64,000 bases of DNA from Anaeromyces robustus (taxonomy: Eukaryota; Neocallimastigomycota; Neocallimastigomycetes; Neocallimastigales; Neocallimastigaceae): positions 58,501 to 122,500 of the forward strand of contig MCFG01000076.1 of the NCBI GenBank assembly GCA_002104895.1, written 5' to 3'. Below, in pieces: positions 23,661 through 35,689 of this stretch (positions are counted from its first letter, which is position 1; the number at the start of each line of letters is the position of its first letter). The position numbers were made by a program, and so were the translations under genes. The notes beneath the pieces were generated by a model, which saw nothing but the letters and a program-made list of their open reading frames with translations, was not told where the DNA came from and ran no database searches.

Positions 23661-24171
23661 AATATTATTTTTTATTTAATTATTTAATTAATTAATTATT
23701 TATTTATTGTTTATATATCTATTTAATTAAAGGATTCAATTAAATTCATAAAATATGTCATTTCAAAAATGTTTATTTTATGCATTTTAATAATAAAAGA
23801 TAGTTAATTGAATTTAAATTCAGCAAAACCATGAAATATTATTAAACACATAAAATATCGTGGTTTTGATTGGTTAGAAATTATTATATTAAAAATTATG
23901 TAAATTATAAAATATTTTTAATTTTTTTATAAAAAAGATAAAATAATTAGTATAAAAAATTATTTATACAACTCAAAATAAATAAATTATTTAATAATAA
24001 TATATATTAAAAACAATTTTTTTATTCATTTTTTTTAATTAAAATATAAACGTTACACAACCAACTATATTTAACTATTATTATTATACATGGATATTTA
24101 ATAATATAAATATTAAATATTATATATAAAATATATTATTTATATTTTGTTATTATTCAAAAGTGGTGAAG
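23661..24171. other. AT-rich spacer upstream of the alpha-glucosidase
   Basis: Promoter side of the GH13 gene and 3' side of the phosphoesterase pseudogene. A near-inverted pair (AACCATGA...ATATT / AATATCGTGGTTT) occurs around 23,825-23,870. Nothing else is recognised. Confidence 0.55.
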
Positions 24172-24685
24172 TTATTTAAAATAATTTTTAATTTTATCTA
24201 AATATCTAGCCCAGATTTCTCTCATATTATTTAAAATTTCTAAATATCCATAATATCCACCACCAATATAACGAGATATATCAATATCAACAATAATCAA
24301 TTTACCATCACATTTAGTTCTAATTTTCCAATAAGTTTGAGGATTATGACCATTCTCTTAGTATTTGTAACTTTTAATGCTTTTTCAACTTCTGGACAGA
24401 CAACAACGTTCCATTAAATCACCGATTTGAATTAAAATAGTATTTGTACCAATCCAGTTATTTTCTTCATCAATCAGTTTAGTATGTCTTAAAACACTAA
24501 TTAAATAGTTAAATAAAAATCACCATGAATATCATCTACAACAACAACATGGTCATATTTATTCTTATAACCTATATTACAATGATTTTTAGGATTATCT
24601 ATAGTTCTACTTACTTTTCTATCTATAATCTTATCATTAGAAATCAAAGTATCATCTCAATGCATAATTGTGTAAAGTTGTTCCA
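24172..24685 (-). pseudogene. Calcineurin-like metallophosphoesterase pseudogene
   Basis: Recognisable pieces of a phosphoesterase lie in order on the minus strand: a start (MEQLYTIMH), then VVVVDDIHGD, which corresponds to the GDIHGD metal-binding motif with its first Gly changed to Asp, then NNWIGTNTILIQIGDLMER, then PEVEKALKV, and a C-terminal stretch (PQTYWKIRTK... ISRYIGGGYYG). An in-frame TGA follows the ninth codon, at least two frameshifts are present, and the central part that should hold the GNHE metal motif is missing. The last ~60 residues are open to a normal stop, so the loss looks recent in evolutionary terms. Confidence 0.72.
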
Positions 24686-24736
24686 TTTTTTATAGATGGT
24701 TTCATTAATACTGTTCTATTTCTTATAAATTTAAGT

Positions 24737-25483
24737 TTTATAATAAATTGTTAATATTTTCAATTACAATAAATGTTTATTTTTTGTTTTTTAATTAATT
24801 TTTGTGTAATAGATCAGATATATTTATATTAATTTTTTAAATCTTTTATATATATTATTAAAATATATTTATACTATATTATTTAATATAATAATTATAA
24901 TGATAATTATTTCATTAAATAATTTAAAATAATTTATAATAAATTGTTAATATTTTCAATTACAATAAATGTTTATTTTTTGTTTTTTAATTAATTTTTG
25001 TGTAATAGATCAGATATATTTATATTAATTTTTTAAATCTTTTATATATATTATTAAAATATATTTATACTATATTATTTAATATAATAATTATAATGAT
25101 AATTATTTCATTAAATAATTTAAAATAATTTATAATAAATTGTTAATATTTTCAATTACAATAAATGTTTATTTTTTGTTTTTTAATTAATTTTTGTGTA
25201 ATAGATCAGATATATTTATATTAATTTTTTAAATCTTTTATATATATTATTAAAATATATTTATACTATATTATTTAATATAATAATTATAATGATAATT
25301 ATTTCATTAAATAATTTAAAATAATTTATAATAAATTGTTAATATTTTCAATTACAATAAATGTTTATTTTTTGTTTTTTAATTAATTTTTGTGTAATAG
25401 ATCAGATATATTTATATTAATTTTTTAAATCTTTTATATATATTATTAAAATATATTTATACTATATTATTTAATATAATAAT
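24737..25483. repeat. Minisatellite, 196-bp unit, about 3.8 copies
   Basis: The AGATCAGATATA mark recurs at 24811, 25007, 25203 and 25399, exactly 196 bp apart, and the copies look virtually identical. Copy starts are 24737, 24933, 25129 and 25325; the last copy is cut short. A TTTAAGTTTTAT-like sequence flanks both ends. Near-identity implies recent amplification or conversion. No reading frame in the unit. Confidence 0.93.
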
Positions 25484-25752
25484 TTAAAATAATTTAAAAT
25501 ATTTTAATAATTTAAGTTTTATATTTATTAAGTGTTTGCCAAACAAAATAATTTTTTTTATAATAATAATAAATAAAATTATTATGTTAAAGCATTTTAA
25601 TATAAAGCTTTGTATCACTTTTAACATCATACAAATATTATATCGTTTTTTTAATATTTAAAATAAATAGATATTAAAAAATTGATGTAGTAAATATTTA
25701 ACATAAATGAATAAATGTAGATAAAAGGCTTTTATTTAGTAATCTTTATATG

Positions 25753-25848
25753 TTCATATTAAAAATTTATAACAACAAATTATTATAATTTGTATATATA
25801 TTCATATTAAAAATTTATAACAACAAATTATTATAATTTGTATATATG
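25753..25848. repeat. 48-bp tandem repeat, two copies plus a stub
   Basis: TTCATATTAAAAATTTATAA occurs at 25753 and again at 25801, with the following 28 bases also the same. A third start (TTCATATCAAAT) follows at 25849. No function seen. Confidence 0.9.
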
Positions 25849-25895
25849 TTCATATCAAATAATTTTAATATAACTCAGTGAAAATACTAATTAAC

Positions 25896-26013
25896 TATAT
25901 ATACCATTAAGATTTAGTACTATTTTTACAATTTTTTTAATACAATATTTTTATCCGTTACTTCTTTAATATATATAAATATTCATCAGCAGAAATATTA
26001 TAAATATATTTTT
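25896..26013 (-). pseudogene. Relic of a ricin-type lectin coding fragment
   Basis: The plus-strand sequence parallels 27,480-27,590, inside the lectin part of the 1540-aa protease gene. On the minus strand it reads YIYNISADEYLYI then, after a one-base slip, KEVTDKNIVLKK. The intact gene has WIYNAFADKCLYI followed by KGVMDKNVVLRD. The reading is interrupted and isolated, so this is a remnant of a duplicated lectin segment lying downstream of its parent. Confidence 0.7.
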
Positions 26014-26714
26014 AATAAATATTGAAATGTAAGTTATTTTTATGTTTATTTTTTTTTTTTTTATTAATAAAATTAAAATCAAAATCAATAATTATTACTA
26101 TTATAAAAAAATGAAAATATAAATAATATATAATTATAAATATATATTAACTAAAAAAAGGGCTCTTTTTATTTTTCTATTATATACCAAATTAGTTTTT
26201 TAAGACCAAAAAATTTTAATTGTTAATAAATATAATTAAATTATACTGTAATTTTTTAGTACTATTAATACTGATAAATATTATTAGTATATTTTTTTCA
26301 CATTATTTTTATAAAACTTAATTTATATATATTTCTTTTTTATTTAATTTATATATATATTTACATACTTTTTATTAAAGTATATTTAATTATTGATAAT
26401 AATATATATATTTTATTAGTAATAATAATACTATTAAATATATATTTTAAATTTATAAATAAATTTTATTCTTTTTTTTCTTTTTTTATTATATTATATT
26501 TAATAATATATCTATGTTTTTTTATAATAAATAATACTATTTTATAAACAATTTTTTTATAAATAGTTTTTTATAAATAATTTTTTTATAAATAGTTTTT
26601 TATAAATAATTTTTTTATGAATATTTAATTTTTTTTTATAATTATTAATTGTTTTTTTTTTGTTAGCTAATATATTTTTTTTATTTATTTATTTTATTAT
26701 TTTGTAAATTTTAT

Positions 26715-27202
26715 TTATCGTTCCTCAGGGTTATTTGCAAATATTTCCCAATGTTGATCATCTTTAGATTGATCACATTCATTCATATTAACTTCTATTC
26801 CTGAATCTATTAAACCTAAACATTTATTATCGTTTAATGGTGATATAATACTTTCTCCATTATATGAAAAATAAATATCATTTATTATTGCATCATTATT
26901 ACATTCTCCCATAATTATTTTTCCTGTATCAATATAAGATACATTTAAACACCAACCTTGAGATATTGATTTAAAGAAACCAGGTCCAGAAATTGAAATT
27001 TCCCATTTAGCATTTTCGTTATCACTACAATTACCAATTGAAGGTGTACTAATGATTTTTTTTTTACCAGAAATTAAACATTTTTTCAATTTTGGATTAT
27101 ATATATATACTATATGTGTTAGAGATTTTGTAATTTCGTAAGGATTTCTATCCCATATTGACCATTTTTGATCATCTGATTGACTACAAGTTTTTAAATA
27201 AA

Positions 27203-27262
<60 letters not shown>

Positions 27263-30200
27263 ATATTGTTATGTTATTATTAATATTCATATTTCCAATA
27301 CCAATACAATTTTCATTATAAACATCATATAAATATATAAATCCATCAATAATTTTATATTCAAATATATTACTAATATCACAATCATTAATTTTAATTT
27401 TACCGTTATCAGAACTTATATAATTTAAACATAAATCAGTATAAGTACTTGAATGGAAATAACCTTTAGGATAAGGTGATATATACCACTTAAATTTAGT
27501 ATTATCTTCACAATCTCTTAATACAACATTTTTATCCATCACACCCTTAATATATAAACATTTATCAGCAAAAGCATTATAAATCCATTTTGGTTTAGCA
27601 TTTTCATCAACTGTAGTTGATATACCATCGTTACATCTACCAAATTGGTATTGACATCCTATGTTACAATGATCATCTGTAGTACCACAAATACCATTTT
27701 TATTACAACATTGACCAGATGGACACATTCCAATATTTTCACCACATTTAATAATACTACTAGGATTAGATGTACGAATTTCCCAATGTTGATCTTTCAT
27801 AGATTTATCACATTTATTTAATTTCAGTTGTACTTCATCAGGATCATTAGGATTATTAAAACCTAAACATTTATTTTGATTTAATGATGATATAATACTT
27901 TCTTTATTATATGAAGAATTAATATCATTTATAATTGAATTACTATTACAATCTCCCATATTTATTACACCTTCATCAATATCTTTAACATTCAAACACC
28001 ATTTTTTATCCAATGATTTAAAAAAACCAGATCCAGAAATTGGAATTTCCCATTTAGCATTATCCCAATCATTACATGTAAAAACCATAGGATTATCATT
28101 TAAATTATTACCACGGTATAAACATTTATTTAATTTTTTATTGTAAATCCAAACAATGTGAGTTTCGACATGAATGATATCATATGGATTTATATCCCAT
28201 AATGTCCATTTTTGAATATTTGATCTATTACATATTCCTAAATAAACACCATCATCATCATCATCATTACTATTATCATTACCGTTATTATCACTATTAT
28301 TATTATTGTTATTATTGAAGATAGTTAAACATTTTTCATTACCAATATTGGCTGCATAAATAAATCCTTGATTAGTATATCTGAAGGCTTTACTATCAAA
28401 ACAATTACTTACTATAATTTTTTCATTATTAAAATCTGAAAGTTTTAAACATCTATTGATATTAGCAGCTGAAAAATAAAAACTAAGAGAATCTGATGAT
28501 ATATACCATTTAAAATTATCATTATTTTTACAATCTTTCATTAAAGGTATTTCATTTATTTCTTCTTGAGCATATAAACATTTATCAACAACAACATTAT
28601 ATATCCATTTTTTTTTATATTTAGAATCCAAATTAGGTACATCACATTTTCCTTTAAATTGATTATATATATCAGAATTTATTTGATTAATGAAATTATA
28701 AGATGTAAAAGATTTAGCTACATTACAAATGAATAGAGATTTATTAAGTAAATTATTATATAAATTTTGACATTTTTCAGATTTAAAAACGTTACAATCA
28801 TAATATCTACTGTATAAATCATTTTCAATTAATTGACATTCTTCATTTTCTTCTATGATTTCATTACATATTTCAACTGAATTTTCTGGAACATTTTCAC
28901 AAAATTCAAGATATTCATCATATTTTTTATAAGCATTATCATAAAAAACATTTATACCAGTCCATTCTTTTATGGCATTGTAATCGTAATAACGAAGAAG
29001 AATACTACATGAAGGTAAATATTTTTTTAATCCATCTTCCTTTTTATTATATAAAGATGAACACTCATCTAATTTCATATTTTTACAACGATAATAATTA
29101 GCACCAAAAATGAAATTATCTTCCAAATCTACTTTTTCTTCAATAAAACAATCTCTATACTTTTTCATTTCTAATTTACATTCATTTTTATAATGATTAA
29201 AACTATCATTACAAATTTCAAAAAGGTTATGGTATTTTTCTTGATTATAATCATTAATTAATTCAAAATGTTTATATTGTTTGGCAACAGAACAAATCGA
29301 TAAATTATTTATTAACTTTTTACGAAAATCATTACATTCAAATGAATTAAAAATATTATAAAATTTATAAAGTTCTCCTTCATTCATATTTGGAACAGAA
29401 GTTAATAAACATTTTGCATTATCTTTAATTTCATTTTCACATTCTTCAATAGATTCTTCAATAGTAGTACAATAACCAAATTCATTTTGACATCCATTTT
29501 CAATAAAACATTCCTCTAATGGAACTTTTTCAAAAGCATGACATATACCTTCTTTAGAACAACAACCATTTGAACATTTTACATTTATATTAGATCCTGA
29601 ACCTGATCCTTTTCCACATTGAATAATATCTTTTTTGGTATAAATACTAAGTTTACCATTATTAACAAATCGATTTGGTGTATCAGAAGAACCTAAATTA
29701 TGTATAGCATCTTTTATTGACATTTTAATTAATGTTTTTCGCATTAATTCATTATCAAAAGTGATTTCTGGATGTTCTGATATAATTGAAGCAGCAACAC
29801 CGGCAACAAGTGGTGTTGAACATGATGTTCCACTACTATTTATATAATCATCTCCAGATTTTTTATTTAAATCAAAATGACTTACAGTACCTGGACCATA
29901 AATATCTACACAATCTCCATAATTAGAATAATCTGCTCTATAATAACCATTACCATAAATATCAGTTTCTGTAGCACCAACCGTAATAGCTTTACGATAT
30001 CCAGAAAAATTCATGAAATCATCACTATCTTTTTCAGCACAACAGTTTGTATTTTCATTACCCGCTGCAACAAATGTTATGAAACCTTTACGAGATAAAT
30101 CTTCCAATTTTTTATCTTCTGATTCCAAATAACCTATTCCACCAAGAGACATACTAATTACTGTTTTATGTGGTTCTGAATTATTCATAATATGATCAAG

Positions 30201-31337
30201 AGCAACTAAAATACTACTAGTATAAAAATCAACTGCTATCATATGTAAATTAGCTTTTTTTGATACACCAAAAATATTTCCACCAGAAATTGAAGTTACC
30301 ATTATACCATGACTTGGGTAAACATTATCTACAGTACATATTATTTTTTCTTTTTCATTAGTAAGATAAAAATCATCTATTGTGGAAATAGCATCACATG
30401 TTATAGTACGTTCAGAAGTATCAAAATCATCATGTCTTACAATTAAACCTTGATCAATTAAATAAATATCAGTTCCTTTACCAGCTGAATTAGGATAATA
30501 AAAATTATTATCAAAAGGTTTATTCATATTAATATATGGTGATTGCGATATAAGAGCCAAATGATTTGGTGTATAGGAAATATGTTGTACATTAACATCT
30601 GTCCAATTGGTTTCTTTTTTAATTTCATTTATATTATAATATAATGGAATTGAATTTTTATTATTGTTATTATTATTATCATTATTATTATTATAATTAT
30701 AATTATTATAATTATTTTCATTTCCATCTTCATTTACATTTTTATTTAAATTTTGAATGGTTCTTGATAATTCTAATTTTCTATTTTTTTCACAATATAT
30801 AACATTTTTTAATTTACGAACTAATTTTAATGTTTCATCTGAAAGATATGCCTTAATAGCATAATAATTTGAAATTGGACAAACATGATTAACTAAATTT
30901 GAATTTATTGGAATGTATTTATTGGTAAAATCATTATTTGATTCTTTTAATTTAAAGGAACGTTTTGTAAAATTTTTAAAATTTTTAATATTTTTATTTG
31001 GTCTAGTTTTATTAATAAAATAAAATTTTCTTTTATATTTATTTTTATTTGAACGTTTTTTCAATTGAAATGAATTATTTAATTCAACTAGTCTTGTATC
31101 CATTTCTCCATTTTCTAAAATATATGTTTCTTTATTATCTTCAATAATTTCATAAATATCATTCATTCTATCATTGACTAATTCATCGATTTTTTCTTGA
31201 ATTTCCTGACTTTCATTATCATAGTAATTATCTTTTTCATTTCTTCTAATACCAATTATATAACTATCATTTTTGGCATAACTTGATAGAATATAAAATA
31301 AAATAATTAGTAAAAATAATATAAAATAATTACCCAT
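26715..31337 (-). CDS. Large secreted subtilase with hevein-like and ricin-type lectin modules (1540 aa)
   Basis: Single exon. Signal peptide ~1-21, then a long propeptide region with Lys/Arg-rich stretches and an Asn tract, then S8 domain ~270-555 with a complete triad: Asp295 (LIDQG), His343 (SHGIMV), Ser505 (GTSCSTP), plus the oxyanion AAGNEN. Next come a hevein-like Cys module (~574-619), a Cys-rich helical-looking region built of repeated C-x(n)-C units (~620-900), a ricin-B-like lectin block (~905-1190, ending QHWEI), a second hevein/CBM18 module (CGENIGMCPSGQCC, ~1198-1233) and a second ricin-like block (~1248-1535). The QxW-type signatures QKW and QHW recur. It should be an extracellular endopeptidase tethered to glycans. 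Intact at 1540 codons with no frame problem. It is paralogous to the genes at 583-2259 and 44926-47208. Confidence 0.93.
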
Positions 31338-33126
31338 TTTTATTAATCATATTATATATTTACATGTATTCTATTTGCATTTATATTTATATTTATATTT
31401 ATATTTATATTTATATTTATATTTATATTTATATTTATATTTATATTTATATTTATATTAATATTAATATTTATTCATGTAGGAATATATCTATAATTTA
31501 TTATAAATATTTATTTAGTTATTTATATACATTTTATTTTTTAATTAATTTCTATAAATTCATTTATTTTTTATTTAATTTTTATTTATTTATTTTTTAA
31601 TTAAATTTCTTTTTGTTTATTTTTATTTTTATTTTTTTTTAATGTTATTTTTTTTAAATGTTTATTTATTATTTTAATTTTTATTCTATTTTTACAATTT
31701 TTTTTAATTTTACTTTTTTTTTTTAAATTGGAAAAGAAATGTTTAAAGAATGTTTATTCACTTTTATATCAATTTAAACATTTTATATTTTATTATTAAA
31801 ATTTTATTTTTTTTTTTTTTTTTTTTTTTTTAGTTTAAAAATTAAATTTGTTAAAATTAAAATTTATAATAATAAATAATAAATAATAATACAAGTATCA
31901 ATATAAATATAAATATTAATGTGAATATAAATTATATATTAATTGGTTATTAATATAAAAAATATAAAGATGATGATAAAAAAAAAAAAATGAACATTTA
32001 ATTAATTGTGTAACAATAAAACAATTTTAAAAATCAAAAATTTATTTAATTATTCATTCATATTTATAATAATATATTAAGAATATATTTACACTATATT
32101 TATTTATTCATTTAATATTATCTAAGATTCAAATTAAAAATTTAATATTTAAAATGTATGATTAATCATTAATAACCAAATATTTTATTATTGAATATTA
32201 AAAAAAATAATTGCATATAAAAAGTAAAAAAAAATGACTCATTTTTTTATTTATTAAATAATTTCATTTAAATTAAAATTATAAATTAACCTATATATCT
32301 ATTCATTTAATTTCTTTTTTTTTTTATTATTTTAATTTTTATAATAAACTATGAATAAATAAACTAACTTAATTTATTCATAATTAAATTTCTTTCAGTT
32401 TTTTTATTTTTACATTTTTATTTATTTTTTTAGAATTATACATATATATAAGTATTAATAAAATGTAAATATTATATTATAACATATAAATTCAATTAAA
32501 AAATAAATATGTTAAATTTATAATATTTTTTTCTAACTATAACAAAATATAAAAAAAAAAAAACAATTATTGATATTGATTGATAATATTAACACTTTAA
32601 TGTGCAGCTTTTAGATACGGTAGTATTAAAACTTTTTAAACTTTCAAAAGTAAAAAATCCTTTAAAAATATATCATTTTTAAAATAAATACTATATTATA
32701 ATTGCTTTTAAAAAATATTTATAAAAATAATATTAACAAGCAAAAAAAAATGTTTCATATAAAGAACTTATTAGATATTTCAATTTTAAGGAGAAATTTA
32801 CGATCTTTTTTGGGATTCTTACATGTAATATATATTGGTAGTTTTATGATTATCTAATAATAATTAATAATAATTCTGTCAACTTTATATTAAAATTTAT
32901 AAATGAAGTGGACATAATTATAAAACTTAATTAATTGACTGTTAATAGATTAAGAGTCTCAAAAAATCTAAGAGAAATTTGAAAAATGAGTAACAATAAA
33001 GATCTTTTAAATTAAAAGGGATAACAAACTATATTTTATGATTTTATTATATATGTAACGAATTTTAAAAATAAAATATTTCGGAATACATAAAAGATTA
33101 CTCTTATTTAAATCTCTCGAATACTA

Positions 33127-33224
33127 CCAGAACTAGCTGGTCAGTAGATGAGTCTCATTAATTTTAATCATAAAAATGAAAGTTCCTATTATTTACGTAA
33201 TTGCCCGGTTCTGCTAATTGCTGG
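33127..33224. other. GC-richer island with paired ends, possible RNA or old element
   Basis: A ~100-base stretch markedly richer in G and C than its surroundings. The ends pair: CCAG (33127-33130) with CTGG (33221-33224), and CAGAAC (33128-33133) with GTTCTG (33208-33213). No open frame. It superficially recalls a tRNA, but the arms do not fit. Confidence 0.3.
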
Positions 33225-33443
33225 ATATAATATATATATTATAATATTTTTTTAAGATCAAAATTTAAAAATTTTGAAATTGAAATTTAATATTTGTGTT
33301 GACCAAAATGTTGAAAATAAGATTAATGAGTAATCATTAATAGATACTTGTTAATACTATTGATCCATGTATTAAAACTTATCAATATTACCTGCCAGAA
33401 TAAAAGGTTTAAACATTCAACCTTAAAATGTAATAATAATAAT

Positions 33444-33475
<32 letters not shown>

Positions 33476-34043
33476 ATAATAATAATACATAATAAATATT
33501 TAATTATCCAACATAATAATAATCAATATTGATATCGTATGAATTTTATATTGGATTAATTTTACCCTATTTACTATTTCAAGTTACAGTACCGTTTTCT
33601 TTAATCCACCTTCATCACTAATTATTAAAAAATAGAGTATAATACCAAATCTTTTGAGTTTTTTCGATTTTCATACAAATATATTTTTATGATGTAACAT
33701 TAAAATTTTACTATTATTATATAAGAATAATTTTTATGGTCTACATCTTCATTTTGAAAGTGTAATTTTTAGTCATTACCAATATTTTCTATATAAAAGA
33801 ATCATAAAATATAGTAATATCTTATTTGCGTAGTGAATCATAAGATTTTTTACTTAATATACATTACTATATAATATTATAATGAATAGAATAAATTATT
33901 GGTATATAATTCATGATCTACAATTTATTGTATATGATTGTATAAAATAAACATGAACAAATTTTATACTATTATTTGTAATATATATATCATTTAAAAT
34001 TTAAATATTTATCACAAAATTATAAATACATAATAATAAATTT

Positions 34044-34093
34044 CATAAATTACTGTTTATTGTAAAAAAAAAAACAATAAATAGTAATTTATG
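34044..34093. repeat. 20-bp inverted repeat around an A-rich loop
   Basis: Arms 34044-34063 and 34074-34093 pair over 20 bases with one G-A difference. The loop is a run of A. Isolated from any gene. Possibly a transcript hairpin or a small element end. Confidence 0.8.
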
Positions 34094-34394
34094 TAATTTA
34101 TGTAATATATGATTAAAAATTGTATATATAATTTTCTCTAATTATGTTAGATAACTTTGTTTATTACGGACTTTATTTTAAAAACTTTACATAATATTTT
34201 ATTTATAAAATAGAATATTTAATATTTTTTAAAATAAAATTACTTTTTTTTTATAAAATATATTAATTAAAAATATTCTTTTTTATAAAATACTGACATT
34301 GTTTATTTAATTTAGTTAAAATATAATAAATATACAATATTTAAAATGTATGTTTAAATTTAAATGGATTGTATTAAGAATTTAATTCACAATA

Positions 34395-34425
<31 letters not shown>

Positions 34426-34841
34426 AATAAAATTTCAATATTTATATTTTTAGCCAAAATACCACAAAATTATTAATTATTAATTTAAAAAATAATCTAA
34501 TAGCATTTATATTATTTAGTTCATAATTTTTTTATGTAATAAATTATTAAGAAAATTATTAAATTATCAAAAATAATTATTTTTCATTATAAAAAAAATA
34601 AATAGCTAAAAAATTTTCATATATTTAATACACAAAAAAAACAAAAAAAAAAAACAAAAAAAAAACAAAAAAACAAAAAAACAAAAAAACAAAAAAACAA
34701 AAACAAAAACAAAAACAAAAACAAAAACAAAAACAAAAACAAAAACAAAAACAAAAAAAAAAAAACAAAAAAAAAAAAACTTAATAAATAAGTAAAATTT
34801 TATTACTCTTTAATCTACATACTTAAACTACAATTTAAAAT

Positions 34842-35352
34842 AAAAAAAAGGAAAAGGTTTACTTTTATAATAATCAGTCAAATAGAAATTAATTATTATA
34901 AATAAATTATAAGTAATAATAAATAATTGATATAAAAATAAAATAGATTAGAAAAGAAAAAAGCACTTAAAAATAATTTTATATTTAAATAAAGACACAA
35001 TGGATTTATAAAAATATATAGAAAAAATTTTTGAATAAATAACATATATTAATCATAATATAATAAATATAAAATATTTTTTTATTAAGAAACTTTAAAA
35101 AAAAGGAAAAGGTTTACTTTTATAATAATCAGTCAAATAGAAATTAATTATTATAAATAAATTATAAGTAATAATAAATAATTGATATAAAAATAAAACA
35201 GATTAGAAAAGAAAAAAGCACTTAAAAATAATTTTATATTTAAATAAAGACACAATGGATTTATAAAAATATATAGAAAAAATTTTTGAATAAATAACAT
35301 ATATTAATCATAATATAATAAATATAAAATATTTTTTTATTAAGAAACTTTA
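34842..35352. repeat. Tandem duplication, 255-bp unit, two copies
   Basis: GGAAAAGGTTTAC occurs at 34850 and 35105. The ~255 bases after each match with only one difference noticed (AAAATAGATT versus AAAACAGATT). No frame. Very recent duplication. Confidence 0.93.
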
Positions 35353-35689
35353 AAATTTAATTTAACAATTTTAAATTAATTTTTTTGTTATGTTTTTTTT
35401 TTTACACTTAATTCTATAAAAATTTTAAACTTAATTCAATAATATTTTTATTGATTTTATTTTATTAATGACACTTAAATATTTATTTATTTACTTTTTT
35501 TTTATTAATCTATTTTATTTATCTATTTATTTATTTTTTTTTTTTTCATAATTTATTTAATGATCTAATGATTTATTTATTTATTTACTAATTATGTTTG
35601 AAAAAATTTGTTAAATTGTAATGTTTAAATATCAAAAGTTATATTGTTAAATAATAATAGGTACAAGTTTGTATTATGTAATTATGATT

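Larger units (their letters stand above)
24686..26714. other. Spacer with 196-bp satellite, 48-bp repeat and lectin-exon relic
   Basis: Gene-free. Contains the minisatellite at 24,737-25,483, a 48-bp direct repeat at 25,753-25,848, a decayed fragment of lectin-coding DNA at 25,896-26,013 and a tandem AT repeat (units of TTTTTTATAAATA type) at about 26,548-26,620. The rest is AT-rich DNA up to the stop of the 1540-aa protease gene. Confidence 0.7.
31338..35689. other. 4.3-kb gene-free region with repeats and one GC-richer island
   Basis: No protein gene recognised. Contents: (TTTATA)n at about 31,380-31,456; a T run near 31,806-31,831; a GC-richer unexplained island at 33,100-33,230; (AAT)n near 33,430-33,475; a hairpin at 34,044-34,093; (CAAAAA)-type tract at about 34,630-34,780; and two copies of a 255-bp unit at 34,842-35,352. 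It is the upstream side of the 1540-aa protease gene. Confidence 0.7.

Noticed and set aside
32751-32826. Possible first exon starting MFHIKNLLDIS
   Set aside because: No convincing downstream exon keeps the frame; isolated open stretch in AT-rich DNA.
33118-33224. tRNA-like sequence (AGCTGGTCAGTAGATGAG followed by a CAT-containing loop)
   Set aside because: The acceptor pairing is only six bases, the D and T arms do not form, and the length is wrong for a simple tRNA.
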